A DNA stretch of 64,000 nucleotides from Endozoicomonas_A sp049275935 (lineage in GTDB: Bacteria; Pseudomonadota; Gammaproteobacteria; Pseudomonadales; Endozoicomonadaceae), in contig NZ_CP184830.1 of assembly GCF_049275935.1 (NCBI RefSeq), positions 4,712,001 through 4,776,000 of the forward strand, written 5' to 3'. This document shows, piece by piece, positions 37,685-47,495 of the stretch. Position numbers and translations under genes: made by a program. Each line of letters begins with the position of its first letter. The first letter of the stretch is position 1. The notes beneath the pieces are model-generated. The model ran no database searches and was not told where the DNA came from. It saw only the letters and a program-made list of their open reading frames with translations.

Positions 37685-39205
37685 TTGACTGACACAGCCA
37701 GCCTTCCAGAAGATCAGGCATCCCAAAATCAGGGACTGATTTTGCATCGTCTGCCATTTACTTTTGCCAAAAGGCATGGGGTGGTGCTGGTCTGGGAGCA
37801 GGAACAGCCGGTGCTCTATTTTCGCTCGGTGCCTTCAGCTGATATCTTCTCTGAGGTCACACGAATTTCCTGCCAGTCTCCTGTTTATCGCAAGGTGGGA
37901 GCAGACCGGCTCTCCGAAGTCTTGTCCGAGTGTTATCACAATGACAGTTCCGAAGCTCTGCAGAATGCTGCCGGTATTAGTGATGATCTGGATCTGAGTA
38001 GTCTTGCTGAAGCAGTACCGGTAACAGAAGACCTGCTTGAGCAGAGTGACGATGCCCCGGTGATTCGCCTGATCAATGCTTTATTGACGGAAGCGATCAA
38101 GGAAGGCGCATCGGATGTCCATATCGAAACTTTCGAAAATATTCTGGTTGTCAGGGTGCGGGTAGATGGTGTTCTGAGAGAGATTCTAAGTCTGCAACGA
38201 ACACTGGCTGCACTCCTTGTTTCGAGGATCAAGGTTATGGCTCGTCTGGATATTGCTGAAAAACGCATTCCCCAGGATGGCCGTATCTCTCTGAAAGTTG
38301 CGGGTAAAGAGGTGGATGTCAGGGTCTCAACACTACCTTCCAGTAATGGTGAGAGAGTGGTACTGCGTCTTCTTGATAAGGCAGCCGGTCGTCTTGAACT
38401 GAAGCATCTGGGTATGGAAAATCAGGATCTCCAATGCGTATCAAGCCTGCTGGCCAAACCCTATGGCATTATTCTAGTCACGGGGCCTACCGGTTCTGGT
38501 AAAACCACCTCTCTCTATGGTTGCTTGACCTCATTGAATGATAAATGTCGAAATATTCTCACCGTAGAAGATCCCATCGAATACAACCTCGAAGGTATTG
38601 GCCAGACTCAGGTGAATACCAAGGTTGATATGACGTTTGCAAGGGGGCTGAGAGCCATCCTACGTCAGGACCCGGATGTGGTCATGGTGGGGGAAATACG
38701 CGATACCGAAACAGCTGAAATTGCCGTGCAGGCCAGTTTGACCGGTCACCTCGTGTTATCGACACTTCATACCAATACTGCCATTGGTGCATTGACCCGC
38801 TTGCAGGATATGGGAATTGAACCTTTTCTACTCTCTTCCAGCTTGCTGGGTGTGATGGCTCAGCGTCTGGTCAGAGTTCTCTGTAATCAATGTAAACAGC
38901 CCTACCAACCTGATGAGGCTGAATGCAGGGAGTTGGGTGTTGAGTTAGCCAATGCGCCTGAACTGTACCACGCAAAAGGCTGTAAAGATTGCAATCACAG
39001 TGGATACCGGGGCCGGACCGGCATCTACGAAGTGGTCATGGTCGACGAGCAGGTCAGAAGAATGATTCATGCAGGAGAGGGAGAGCAGGTGATTACTGAC
39101 TATGTCAGAAAGAGCTCTCCTGGCATAAGGGAAGATGGTGCCAAGAAAGTATTGGCTGGTCTGACAACACTGGAAGAAGTGCTCAGAGTGACCCAGAAAG
39201 ATTAA
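37685..39205 (+). CDS. gspE: Type II secretion ATPase
   Basis: A 506-residue cytoplasmic motor that drives pseudopilus assembly. The N1E domain is followed by Walker A GPTGSGKTT (Gly267-Lys273), Walker B and aspartate/histidine boxes. A tetra-cysteine zinc site follows (Cys400, 403, 433, 436). The start is a TTG: AAGGAG at 37673-37678 sits exactly six bases away and no ATG is close. It opens gspEFGHIJKLM. Confidence 0.95.
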   Translation: MTDTASLPEDQASQNQGLILHRLPFTFAKRHGVVLVWEQEQPVLYFRSVPSADIFSEVTRISCQSPVYRKVGADRLSEVLSECYHNDSSEALQNAAGISDDLDLSSLAEAVPVTEDLLEQSDDAPVIRLINALLTEAIKEGASDVHIETFENILVVRVRVDGVLREILSLQRTLAALLVSRIKVMARLDIAEKRIPQDGRISLKVAGKEVDVRVSTLPSSNGERVVLRLLDKAAGRLELKHLGMENQDLQCVSSLLAKPYGIILVTGPTGSGKTTSLYGCLTSLNDKCRNILTVEDPIEYNLEGIGQTQVNTKVDMTFARGLRAILRQDPDVVMVGEIRDTETAEIAVQASLTGHLVLSTLHTNTAIGALTRLQDMGIEPFLLSSSLLGVMAQRLVRVLCNQCKQPYQPDEAECRELGVELANAPELYHAKGCKDCNHSGYRGRTGIYEVVMVDEQVRRMIHAGEGEQVITDYVRKSSPGIREDGAKKVLAGLTTLEEVLRVTQKD

Positions 39206-39234
39206 TCCGTATCGGAGGCGGATCACCGCACGAC

Positions 39235-40455
39235 ATGGCTGCATATGAATACGTCGCCCTCGACCAGCAGGGCAAACAGCATAAGGGAACACTGGAAGCC
39301 GACAGTAACCGGCATGTCCGGCAGATGCTTCGTGATAAAGAGTTGACCCCCCTATCGGTCAATCAGGTCTCAGAGCAGAAACAGAATGCCTCCGGTGGTT
39401 TGTCCACGCTCTTTCAACGTGGTGTTTCTGCTGTTGAGCTCGCTACTCTGACTCGTCAGTTAGCCACTCTCATTCAGGCGGCCATGCCTGTAGAGGAAGC
39501 GCTTTATGGTGTCGCTTCCCAGCAGGAAAAGCGCAGGCTCAAAAATATACTGCTGGCGATTCGTTCCAAGGTACTTGAAGGTTTCACATTGGCCCAGAGC
39601 CTTGAAGATTTTCCTCATATTTTCCCCCAGATGTTCCGGGCCACGGTGGCAGCCGGTGAACATGCCGGATATTTGGACAAAGTACTGAACCGGTTGGCGG
39701 ACTACACAGAAGCCAGAATGAAATCCACCCAGAAAATTCAACAGGCTCTTTTGTACCCCATCATACTGCTGATGGCGGCTCTGGGGATCGTTAGTTTTCT
39801 TCTGGGCTATGTGGTGCCCGATGTCGTAAAGGTCTTCGTCGACACGGGTCAGGATTTGCCAGGCATTACCGTTGCACTGATCGCTGCCAGTGAAGGATTC
39901 CAGACCTACTGGCCCGTTATTTTCGGTATTATTTTCTTTGGAATTGTCGCATTCAGGCAGGCGCTGAAGAAGCCGACATTCCGGATGTCATGGGATCGTT
40001 TCTTTTTACGCTTACCCATTCTTGGCCGCTTTAGTAGAACATTAAGTGCCGCAAGATTTGCCAGCACCCTGAGCATACTCACCCGAAGTGGTGTTTCGCT
40101 GGTGGAAGCCCTGATTATTGCCGCACAGGTTATTGATAACCGGGCAATTTGTGATGCGGTTAAAGATGTTGCCAGAAGGGTCAGTGAAGGTTCCAGTCTG
40201 AACCGAGCCTTGGCTGAAACCGGTTATTTCCCACCTTTGATGCTTCACATGATTGGCAGTGGTGAATCGACTGGTGAGCTGGACGAAATGCTGGACAGAA
40301 CGGCTCAGAATCAGCAGATGGAGCTGGATGGGAGGATATCCCTCTTGCTGGGGCTTTTTGAACCCTTAATGTTGGTGGTTATGGGCGGTGTAGTCATGGT
40401 GATTGTGTTAGCCATATTGCTGCCCATTCTTAACATGAACCAGCTTTTAAACTGA
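39235..40455 (+). CDS. gspF: Type II secretion platform protein
   Basis: A 406-residue inner-membrane protein with two T2SSF domains and three helices. MAAYEYVALDQQGKQ is the standard GspF start, and SGVSLVEAL plus MIGSGESTGELDEML are conserved loops. It couples GspE to the pseudopilus. A 148-bp gap with a hairpin-prone segment separates it from gspG. Confidence 0.95.
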   Translation: MAAYEYVALDQQGKQHKGTLEADSNRHVRQMLRDKELTPLSVNQVSEQKQNASGGLSTLFQRGVSAVELATLTRQLATLIQAAMPVEEALYGVASQQEKRRLKNILLAIRSKVLEGFTLAQSLEDFPHIFPQMFRATVAAGEHAGYLDKVLNRLADYTEARMKSTQKIQQALLYPIILLMAALGIVSFLLGYVVPDVVKVFVDTGQDLPGITVALIAASEGFQTYWPVIFGIIFFGIVAFRQALKKPTFRMSWDRFFLRLPILGRFSRTLSAARFASTLSILTRSGVSLVEALIIAAQVIDNRAICDAVKDVARRVSEGSSLNRALAETGYFPPLMLHMIGSGESTGELDEMLDRTAQNQQMELDGRISLLLGLFEPLMLVVMGGVVMVIVLAILLPILNMNQLLN

Positions 40456-40603
40456 ATGCAGTGAGCATGGCTTTTAAAGCAATGTTCGTAAAGGTTGAAA
40501 CAGGACGTACACGACAGAATCTGCCGCTTGACTGACAGATTTCTGGAAGTGGGGGCAGCAATCCCATTTCCTCGGTACGGAATCCATTGATGAGGTCGTG
40601 AAA

Positions 40604-41038
40604 ATGATGACAAGACAGGTACAAAGAGGTTTTACCCTCATAGAGATCATGGTGGTTGTCGTGATCCTGGGAATACTGGCTGCCATGGTGGCGCCAAAAA
40701 TTCTCAGCCGTCCTGATCAGGCCAAGATTACAGTGGCCAGGTCGGATATTGAAACGCTCTCCCAGGCGCTTGAATTATACAGACTGGACAATGGTTTTTA
40801 TCCTTCGACGGATCAGGGTCTGGATGCCCTGATCAAGAAGCCTACCATCGCTCCTGAGCCTAGAAACTGGAATCCGGAGGGCTATTTGAAAAAAGCTCCG
40901 GTTGACCCTTGGGGGAATGCCTACATTTATCTGCAGCCTGGTAATCATGGAAAATACGATCTCTATTCTCAGGGGGCTGATGGCCGTGAGGGTGGTGAAG
41001 GTCTTAATGCAGATATTACCAACTGGGAAGAGTCTTGA
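40604..41038 (+). CDS. gspG: Major pseudopilin
   Basis: A 144-residue prepilin. The short leader ends at Gly9 and cleavage is before Phe10 (G/FTLIEIM), with Glu at mature position 5. It shows the typical C-terminal calcium-loop region (DPWGNAYIY, YDLYSQGADG). GAGG eight bases before the ATG at 40604 favours this start. It requires a prepilin peptidase (GspO/PilD) that is not encoded in this window. Confidence 0.95.
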   Translation: MMTRQVQRGFTLIEIMVVVVILGILAAMVAPKILSRPDQAKITVARSDIETLSQALELYRLDNGFYPSTDQGLDALIKKPTIAPEPRNWNPEGYLKKAPVDPWGNAYIYLQPGNHGKYDLYSQGADGREGGEGLNADITNWEES

Positions 41039-41085
41039 ACTCAATTCTGATATCGGATTAAAACTTCCAAAGTTAAAGGGGCTCA

Positions 41086-41619
41086 ATGAACAGTATGGTA
41101 TCGGAAGGAAGCAGGACAGTGATTAACAAAAATCAGGGTTTTACTCTGGTTGAATTGCTCGTTGTCATTCTGATTATAGGTATATTGCTGGGTATTACTC
41201 TATTGAGCCCAATGACTGGGAATGTTCAAAAAACAGTTCAGGAGCAGGCGGCAAGATTACAGATTTTGTTCTCTCAGGTCAGGGACAAAGCGCTCCTGGA
41301 TAATGCCGAATACGGCTTTTCCATTGATGAGAATGGGCGTTACTACTGGTGGGTATTGCCGCTGGAAAGTAATGAATGGATTGTGATTACAGAGACACCT
41401 TTTCAGCCCTACAGGATGCCGGAAAGTCTGGATGTTTATCTGTATACAGATGAGGACGATCTACCCTTTCTCGAACCCACAGATGTCGGCCCTGATGTTG
41501 TTTTTTATTCAGACTATCAGGTGACCCCTTTTTCTCTATTCGTGATCCCCAGTGAAAACAAAAAGCAGAGGGTGGTGCTGATAACCGATGGCTTGTCCGA
41601 TGTCGAAGTCGTCCGCTAG
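41086..41619 (+). CDS. gspH: Minor pseudopilin H
   Basis: A 177-residue prepilin with a long 18-residue leader and cleavage at G/FTLVELLVV. A conserved hydrophobic stalk follows, then a beta-rich domain typical of GspH. GGGG four bases before the ATG supports the start; an in-frame ATG three codons later is possible. The 3' end overlaps gspI, indicating coupled translation. Confidence 0.9.
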   Translation: MNSMVSEGSRTVINKNQGFTLVELLVVILIIGILLGITLLSPMTGNVQKTVQEQAARLQILFSQVRDKALLDNAEYGFSIDENGRYYWWVLPLESNEWIVITETPFQPYRMPESLDVYLYTDEDDLPFLEPTDVGPDVVFYSDYQVTPFSLFVIPSENKKQRVVLITDGLSDVEVVR

Positions 41620-41995
41620 TATTTTTGGTTTCACCCTTATTGAGGTGATGGTGGCTGTGGTCATTTTTGCTTTAGCCGCTTCCATGTTGATGCTGGCAGA
41701 CGGTAACAGTATCCGCCAAACCCGCTATATGCAGGAAAAGGTTTTGGCTGCACAGCTGGCTGACCAGTATCTGAGCCGTATCCAGGCAGAAAAAAACTGG
41801 CCTGATAAAGGGGTCAGAGGAAAGGTTGAAAACTATGTTGGGTATGACTGGTACGTTCGTCAAACCGTCAGGGATACCACCAAGAGAGACTTCAGAAAAA
41901 TTGTTGTGGATGTCTTTGTGGGTGTTCAGAAGCCTGATGGTGACGATATTCCGATATTCTCTCTGGAGTCCTATCTGAGGAAGCCCAGAAAATGA
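41588..41995 (+). CDS. gspI: Minor pseudopilin I
   Basis: A prepilin of about 135 residues with cleavage in IFG/FTLIEVMVAVV. It forms the pseudopilus tip with GspJ and GspK. The start may be the ATG at 41588 or the one at 41600; neither has a strong ribosome site because both lie inside gspH. It overlaps gspJ by four bases (ATGA). Confidence 0.9.
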   Translation: MACPMSKSSASIFGFTLIEVMVAVVIFALAASMLMLADGNSIRQTRYMQEKVLAAQLADQYLSRIQAEKNWPDKGVRGKVENYVGYDWYVRQTVRDTTKRDFRKIVVDVFVGVQKPDGDDIPIFSLESYLRKPRK

Positions 41996-42759
41996 ACGGA
42001 AGCAAGGGGTTTACACTGCTTGAGCTGATGATAGCCATAATGCTCTTTGCCATGATCAGCACGGCGGCCTACAAGTTGTTCGATTCAGTGAGTCGGGCTC
42101 AGCAGGTGACCGATGGCATTCTGGACAGTTTGGATGAAATTCAGCGGGCGAAGCTGATTCTGGAGAAAGATCTGTTCCAGTTGGCGGCAAGACCGGTACG
42201 GGATGAATTTGGTGAGATTCTACCAGCCGTCAAGTCTCCCAGTCTTGATGGCTTTGTTCTGGAATTTACCCGTGCTGGCTGGCGTAACCCGCTGATGGAG
42301 CTGAGGAGCAACCTGCAACGAGTTGCTTATAACCTGGAAGACGATGAGCTGGTTCGTTACTACTGGTTAATGTTGGACAGGGCTCCTGATCCGGTTCTGA
42401 TAAGGCAGGTTATTCTCGACAATGTGCAGGCATTGAAAGTCCGTTTTATGGACGAAAAGAAGCGCTGGAAGAACAGCTGGCCACCGGAAAAAAAATCCCG
42501 GAGACCGAAACCGGCAACTGGAGCAAAGAAAACAGAAGATCCGGTGATGCCCCACGCAATAGAGCTGACGATGCAGCACGGGAATTTTGGAAAACTGGTA
42601 ACGATTTTGCCTGCTCTAGACTACAAGTCCCCGAATGCTCATACAAAACCGGATCAGGAACAGGGTAAAGATCAGAATAGAGCAGGGCGAATGTCTTTCA
42701 TACCAGAGCTGTATGAGAGTGACTATGAAGAAGGTGATGAGAAAGAGGAAGAACGATGA
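41992..42759 (+). CDS. gspJ: Minor pseudopilin J
   Basis: A 255-residue prepilin with leader MNGSKG and cleavage before FTLLELMIAI. It is longer than many homologues because of a charged Lys/Glu-rich C-terminal tail, which contains a KKSRRPKPATGAKK stretch near 165-180. It is a tip-complex member. It overlaps both neighbours by ATGA. Confidence 0.9.
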   Translation: MNGSKGFTLLELMIAIMLFAMISTAAYKLFDSVSRAQQVTDGILDSLDEIQRAKLILEKDLFQLAARPVRDEFGEILPAVKSPSLDGFVLEFTRAGWRNPLMELRSNLQRVAYNLEDDELVRYYWLMLDRAPDPVLIRQVILDNVQALKVRFMDEKKRWKNSWPPEKKSRRPKPATGAKKTEDPVMPHAIELTMQHGNFGKLVTILPALDYKSPNAHTKPDQEQGKDQNRAGRMSFIPELYESDYEEGDEKEEER

Positions 42760-43733
42760 GGCCAGTTAACCGGCAGCGTGGCATTGCCCTGATCTATGTG
42801 CTCTTGATCTTCGCGATGATTACCTTGATGGCTTCCCAGATGATGACCAGTCTCTGGCTCCACACTGAAAAAAATACCCATTATCTGGAGCGTATACAGG
42901 CCAGACATCTGGCTCTGGGGGCTGAAAACTATGTTGCTTTATTGCTAGAGCAGGATGCGGAAGAAGACAAGAAAAAGAAAAAAATCATGGATCACGAAAG
43001 TGAACGCTGGAATATACAAGAAGTAGGCTATGCCGTTGATCAGGGGGATATCGAGTTGGTCATTGTTGATGAAACCAGTCGGTTTAACCTGAACTGGCTC
43101 GCCGCAGATGCACTGGACGGACAAAAGTTTCGTGGAATGTTCGAGATCATACTGCAAAATCTGGGCCTGAATGTACAGATTGCCTCAGCCATCAAGGACT
43201 GGATTGATCATGACCAGGAACCCTCAGAAGACGGTGGAGAAGATAATAATTATCTGTCCATGGATCCGCCGAGAAGAACTTCTGATGCTCCGTTTGTTTC
43301 ATTATCCGAGTTAAGACTGATTAAGGGCGTTGGTATTGATGAGTTTGAATTGTTAGCTCCTCTGGTAACCGCTTTGCCAGACACTACCAGTATCAACGTC
43401 AATACGGTGCTGCCTGAAGTAATGCGTTCACTGTCTGATAAACTCACAGAAAGTGATGTAGAGACTATTATTGATGCTCAGAGTGCAGAAGGGTTCGTCA
43501 GACTGGAAGATCTGGCCAGGCTGCCGGCCCTGAAAGATAAAACTGCCGCTCTTAAAGAAGTGCCTCTGGATGTTGCCAGCCAATATTTTACTGCTTACAT
43601 CAAGGCAACGTATCGAGATACGTCATTCTATTTAAAAACCCTTATGTATCGTAATACAGAGGGACAGGTTCAAATCGCCGGTCGTGAGATTGGACCCAAC
43701 GACTACTGGGTAAGTGCCAAGAAGGAATCCTGA
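42756..43733 (+). CDS. gspK: Minor pseudopilin K
   Basis: A 325-residue tip pseudopilin. Cleavage is after Gly9 in NRQRG/IALIYVL. As usual for GspK there is no Glu at mature position 5, and the large globular domain carries the calcium-binding region. A Lys/Glu-rich insertion (EDKKKKKIMDHE) is notable. Confidence 0.92.
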   Translation: MRPVNRQRGIALIYVLLIFAMITLMASQMMTSLWLHTEKNTHYLERIQARHLALGAENYVALLLEQDAEEDKKKKKIMDHESERWNIQEVGYAVDQGDIELVIVDETSRFNLNWLAADALDGQKFRGMFEIILQNLGLNVQIASAIKDWIDHDQEPSEDGGEDNNYLSMDPPRRTSDAPFVSLSELRLIKGVGIDEFELLAPLVTALPDTTSINVNTVLPEVMRSLSDKLTESDVETIIDAQSAEGFVRLEDLARLPALKDKTAALKEVPLDVASQYFTAYIKATYRDTSFYLKTLMYRNTEGQVQIAGREIGPNDYWVSAKKES

Positions 43734-43742
43734 GGTCTAATA

Positions 43743-45155
43743 ATGAAAAACATCCTGTTGATTCGGATACCACCGCCGGTTTCCCGGATTGAGACGAACA
43801 CTCGAGTTCAGTGGGGGGCTTTTGCCAGTAACGGACAGCTCTTGGGAGATGTCCATATCTCGGAGCTGGGTCAAGTCAAAAATGACTGGGTCCAGTTTGT
43901 TATCCATAAGCCTGATAACAAAGAGCTGGACGAGACCACTCTGGAAGATGAAATGCCGGACCAGGTGTTAGTGCTTTTGCCAGGGACTCTGGTCATGCAC
44001 AAGCGGCTACCTATTAACAGTGGTCAGCGAAAGCATCTTTCAACCGCGCTGCCCTTTATGATTGAAGAGGAACTAGCCGATGACATCGAGTCTATGCACC
44101 TGGCCAGTTATCTAAACAGGAAAAGTGAACAAGTTTACGTGTCGGCTGTTCCCCATGAGCAGATGCAATCTCTATTAGCCTGTCTTGACGAGCAGGGGGT
44201 TTCCGCCCAGCAAGTTATGGCTGAGCTACAGTTTTTGCAGGGCGTTCCGCGAGAATTAAACCTCCTTCTTGAAAATGATTCCTCTATTCTTTCTGCACCC
44301 GACCAAGCCAGTGTTTGTCTCGACTACGAAGCTCTCAAGTTTGTTTTGGGTCATTGGGGGGAAAAGGTCAGTGAAGATATTATTCACACGGATGAGGAGC
44401 TGATAGCTGAAGATGCTGAGGCTCTTGTTAGTGCCAGAATAAGATTTGCTGATGGTCTGGTGTCATTGGCTACTGAGAAGAGAGATCAGGTGAAACAATG
44501 GCTGGAAGAAAACGGCTGGCTGGTGGAAGAAGAACCATTGACTGGCACTGTTTTTGAGTATCTGGCGGCGTTGTATTTTTCATCCAAAAGATCTGCCGAC
44601 TTAGTTGACCTTCGTTATGGCCCTTATCAATGCCCTAAAAGAGCTACCCGCAAGATGCGCCGCTGGAAGCCTCTGGCCCTGGTGGCTTCCATCTGGTTGC
44701 TGCTTGAGCTGGGTTTAAAAGTCGGGGAAGGAGTTTTGTATCAACAGAAAGCCCAAGAGTACTGGCAGGATAGCGCAGAGCTCTACTTGGAAGTCTTTCC
44801 ACAGGATCAGCAGGTGCTTGAGGCCCAGACACATTCAGTTGGAAGCATTAACCTGAAGGGGCGTATGGAAAGTCGATTGAAAAATGTTGGTCAAAGTGCC
44901 ACTGGAGAAGCCTTTTTACCTTTGCTGCAACAGGTTTCTGCTGTGTCATCTTCTTTGTCAGATTTTAAGCTGAAGCCGGTCAGCATGGATTTCAATGAAG
45001 CGACAGGAGCACTGGTGCTGGAGTTGAAAGCAGACAATCTTGAAGGGGTTGATAAGCTGTTGGCGGCAGTAAAATCATCCGGGCTAAGCGCACGCCTGGA
45101 TAGTGCCAACCAGGAAAAAACGGGCGTCAATGCTCGAATGACGATAGGCAGGTGA
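43743..45155 (+). CDS. gspL: Type II secretion assembly protein L
   Basis: A 470-residue protein with an actin-like cytoplasmic domain that holds GspE, one membrane helix (about 308-325, LALVASIWLLLELGL) and a ferredoxin-like periplasmic domain. The stop overlaps the start region of gspM. Acidic stretches in the cytoplasmic part are marked, but length is normal. Confidence 0.9.
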   Translation: MKNILLIRIPPPVSRIETNTRVQWGAFASNGQLLGDVHISELGQVKNDWVQFVIHKPDNKELDETTLEDEMPDQVLVLLPGTLVMHKRLPINSGQRKHLSTALPFMIEEELADDIESMHLASYLNRKSEQVYVSAVPHEQMQSLLACLDEQGVSAQQVMAELQFLQGVPRELNLLLENDSSILSAPDQASVCLDYEALKFVLGHWGEKVSEDIIHTDEELIAEDAEALVSARIRFADGLVSLATEKRDQVKQWLEENGWLVEEEPLTGTVFEYLAALYFSSKRSADLVDLRYGPYQCPKRATRKMRRWKPLALVASIWLLLELGLKVGEGVLYQQKAQEYWQDSAELYLEVFPQDQQVLEAQTHSVGSINLKGRMESRLKNVGQSATGEAFLPLLQQVSAVSSSLSDFKLKPVSMDFNEATGALVLELKADNLEGVDKLLAAVKSSGLSARLDSANQEKTGVNARMTIGR

Positions 45156-45160
45156 AGCTG

Positions 45161-45670
45161 ATGAAACTGACTCATCTACTCGAGAGAAGTCCGCTCTGGC
45201 TCCAGCTTCGGGCTAAGTACGAGCTGATGCCGGAGAAAGATCGAAGAGCATTGCATCTTCTGACAGCACTCCTTTTGTTGGCTTCAGTCTATCTGTTCGT
45301 TTGGAAGCCTATAACCGAATGGAGTGAAAAGCAGCAGGAAGAGTTCACTCACCAACAATCCATTTATGAATGGATGGCAGATAATGTTGATCAAGCAAAA
45401 CAAGCTCAAAGGAAACAAAGGGCTGCAGGTGCAAAAAAAGACCTTTCTACTATTGTATCGGGCAGTGCCAGACAATCAGAACTGACATTAAGTCGTGTTC
45501 AACCTGATCGTAAAGGTTTGGGAGTCTGGATAGAAGATGCGGCCTATCAGAAGCTTCTGGCTTGGATGGTTGCATTGGATACCCGTTATGAAGTGACTAT
45601 TCAGCAGATAAAAATCGATCGAGGTAAAGAAGAGGGTCGAGTGAAAGTCTATATGCATCTTGCAAATTGA
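45161..45670 (+). CDS. gspM: Type II secretion assembly protein M
   Basis: A 169-residue bitopic inner-membrane protein with one helix (LLTALLLLASVYLFVW, about residues 30-45) and a small periplasmic domain. It stabilises GspL. The ATG at 45161 is preferred over an upstream GTG that overlaps gspL. The operon ends here without gspN or a peptidase gene. Confidence 0.88.
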   Translation: MKLTHLLERSPLWLQLRAKYELMPEKDRRALHLLTALLLLASVYLFVWKPITEWSEKQQEEFTHQQSIYEWMADNVDQAKQAQRKQRAAGAKKDLSTIVSGSARQSELTLSRVQPDRKGLGVWIEDAAYQKLLAWMVALDTRYEVTIQQIKIDRGKEEGRVKVYMHLAN

Positions 45671-45966
45671 TTCTGGCAGATACGGGGGCTCCATCAAAAG
45701 CTTTCGTATCTCTGAATAAACGACAGCTTTAAGATTGAATTTTGGTGCTTTCTTCTTGGTTTTAAAGGAGAGTTTGAGTTGTCAAAAATAGACTCATGTT
45801 TTTGTAAACTCATTGATAGCATATCGCTGATATTGAAAACACAGAAAAACTCTCAGCTAGAACACAAAAGTTCTTCTTTTTACGTGTTTTTTTCCTTGAC
45901 ACTTTCATCTGATCTGCATAACATTCGCTCCACTTCAGCGCACTGCACCGCGCAGAGAGAGAAGTC
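45671..45966 (+). other. gspM-tRNA intergenic region
   Basis: 296 bp with the tRNA promoter at its right end and a weak inverted repeat (GATACG/CGTATC, 45678-45710) after gspM. A 65-codon frame at 45779 lacks any support and is not called. Confidence 0.5.
45896..45924 (+). promoter_or_regulatory. Promoter of the tRNA pair
   Basis: A perfect TTGACA (45896-45901) lies 17 bases from TAACAT (45919-45924). It sits about 43 bp before the mature tRNA-Val. Confidence 0.75.
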
Positions 45967-46042
45967 GGGTGATTAGCTCAGCTGGGAGAGCATCTGCCTT
46001 ACAAGCAGAGGGTCGGCGGTTCGATCCCGTCATCACCCACCA
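45967..46042 (+). tRNA. tRNA-Val (anticodon TAC)
   Basis: A 76-nt cloverleaf with acceptor GGGTGAT paired with ATCACCC. It has a D-arm in TAGCTCAGCTGGGAGAG, an anticodon loop CTTACAA (TAC at 46000-46002), a T-arm GGTTCGATCCC and an encoded CCA end. Confidence 0.97.
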
Positions 46043-46106
46043 GTTTCTCTAAAGGGGTTGCGTGACCGCATACTGGCTACTTTGGGCGGTATGTGTAGGG
46101 TTCAGC

Positions 46107-46183
46107 GGACCGGTAGTTCAGTTGGTTAGAATGCCGGCCTGTCACGCCGGAGGTCGCGGGTTCGAGTCCCGTCCGGTCCGCCA
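46107..46183 (+). tRNA. tRNA-Asp (anticodon GTC)
   Basis: A 77-nt cloverleaf nearly identical in plan to E. coli tRNA-Asp. Acceptor GGACCGG pairs with CCGGTCC, the anticodon loop is CTGTCAC (GTC at 46141-46143), the T-arm is GGGTTCGAGTCCC and CCA is encoded. Confidence 0.97.
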
Positions 46184-46189
46184 TATATC

Positions 46190-46223
46190 AAAAAACCTCT
46201 AGGCTGTCGTCTACAGGTTTTTT
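46190..46223 (+). terminator. Terminator after tRNA-Asp
   Basis: AAAAAACCT (46190-46198) pairs with AGGTTTTTT (46215-46223), giving a stem that ends in a T-run seven bases after the tRNA. Confidence 0.8.
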
Positions 46224-46262
46224 CTGTTTTAGCCCTACGTTTAAAGGGTTTTTGCAACTTTT

Positions 46263-46287
46263 GCCGGTTTTGCAAAACGGGCTTTTT
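46263..46287 (+). terminator. Second terminator-like hairpin
   Basis: GTTTTGCAAAAC at 46267-46278, flanked by GCC/GGC, is followed by TTTTT at 46283-46287. It may back up the tRNA terminator. The rest of 46184-46464 is T-rich and holds no gene. Confidence 0.5.
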
Positions 46288-46464
46288 CACTGTTTTTCCT
46301 CCTGTTCCTCTCTGTTTTTCTCTCTTCTCGGTTTTTTTGGAGGAATTGGGGTGTCACTCCCTCCACTTTAGTTTTCCTTTTTAAAACAGTACTTTGGTTT
46401 CTTTTTTGGGCTGGAGGTCGTTGGCGGGTTTGTGGACGGTTTTACGGCAGGGACAAGGAACTGT

Positions 46465-47412
46465 TCACGAACGAGCTGAGCCTATTTCAATGGATGCCCC
46501 ATCATCAGTGGGGTCCTCAAATGCTTTTGAATAAAAGACCCGGGCTCTGTCTCCCAGTTCATTTTTCAGACGTTGTGCCAGACTCAATCCAGCTTCATTA
46601 AAATGGTTCCAATTGAAATCTTTCAACTCATCTTGCATGCAAGCGTTCATGTAGCCTTCTATCCAATTACAGCAATCACTGAGCAGCTCATCAGACATCT
46701 CACGGCAGAATGTGCCTTTTTCTCCTATAGAAATTAAAGCTCCGCCTACAAGCGAAGATGTATCCCCATCGTCTTTCTGCCATAAAAAATCGCCGATACC
46801 TTCATCGGCATGAATAGTAAACACATCCAGCTCAGGATTGAGCTCGTCAAGAAACTGCTTTCTTTCTAATGCCTCAATTTCATATGAAAACTTGGCTCCA
46901 TAGGCCCTGAGCAGACAAATATGATCAGGAGTGGGATTGTTAGTGTCTTTTGCATACTTCTGCAGACCTTCAAGGTAGAGTTCATGCTCGTCATCAATAT
47001 CGGCTTCAATAACGTCATCTAAGCAAAAACGACGGAAATGCTTGTATGTGTACCAATCTACAGCTTCGTCATAAAGTGTTTCTCTATTTGTAAATCCGGC
47101 TTCTGCATTAGGATCAGCTCCCCGATCAAGCAGGAGCTTAAGAGATTCAGTATCCATGTTAAGGACTGCTTCGGAAAGAGGGCCAGTGCGGTCTTTATCG
47201 AGTAGTGTAAAATCGGCACCTTGATCCAGAAGGAATTCAAGAATGGCAATTTTATGCTTGTAGTCATACAGCGCAGAAACAGCTGACTGCAGAACGGACT
47301 CACCATACTCGTCCCTTGAATTGATGTCGCATCCGGAATCCAGACGTTTTTGAATAAGAGGAATATTGCTTCCAAGAATGGCTTCCATGAGCAATGTATG
47401 ATCATCTTTCAT
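46465..47412 (-). CDS. Ankyrin-repeat protein
   Basis: A 315-residue protein with about three N-terminal ankyrin repeats (residues ~4-110, with LLDQGADFT and LLDRGADPNAE as typical loops). An acidic C-terminal region of no recognised fold follows, and there is no signal or membrane segment. Ankyrin proteins bind other proteins and are common in host-associated bacteria. It lies between the tRNA pair and the recombinase module, so it may be at the edge of the prophage or just outside it. Function unknown. Confidence 0.8.
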   Translation of the reverse strand: MKDDHTLLMEAILGSNIPLIQKRLDSGCDINSRDEYGESVLQSAVSALYDYKHKIAILEFLLDQGADFTLLDKDRTGPLSEAVLNMDTESLKLLLDRGADPNAEAGFTNRETLYDEAVDWYTYKHFRRFCLDDVIEADIDDEHELYLEGLQKYAKDTNNPTPDHICLLRAYGAKFSYEIEALERKQFLDELNPELDVFTIHADEGIGDFLWQKDDGDTSSLVGGALISIGEKGTFCREMSDELLSDCCNWIEGYMNACMQDELKDFNWNHFNEAGLSLAQRLKNELGDRARVFYSKAFEDPTDDGASIEIGSARS

Positions 47413-47495
47413 TGTGTTCTACCCCTTACTGCATCCTCAGTAGATTATTGTTATGAAACAAGTAGAGGCTATAGAAAGCTGCTTGTCCACTATGT

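Noticed and set aside
45779..45976. 65-codon frame ending in tRNA-Val
   Set aside because: Runs through the tRNA promoter and into the tRNA; not a plausible gene.
46107..46183. tRNA-Asp 3' end as attachment site
   Set aside because: No repeat of the tRNA 3' end was found downstream in the window, and the integrase is a serine recombinase. The right end of the prophage is not visible, so this remains unproven.
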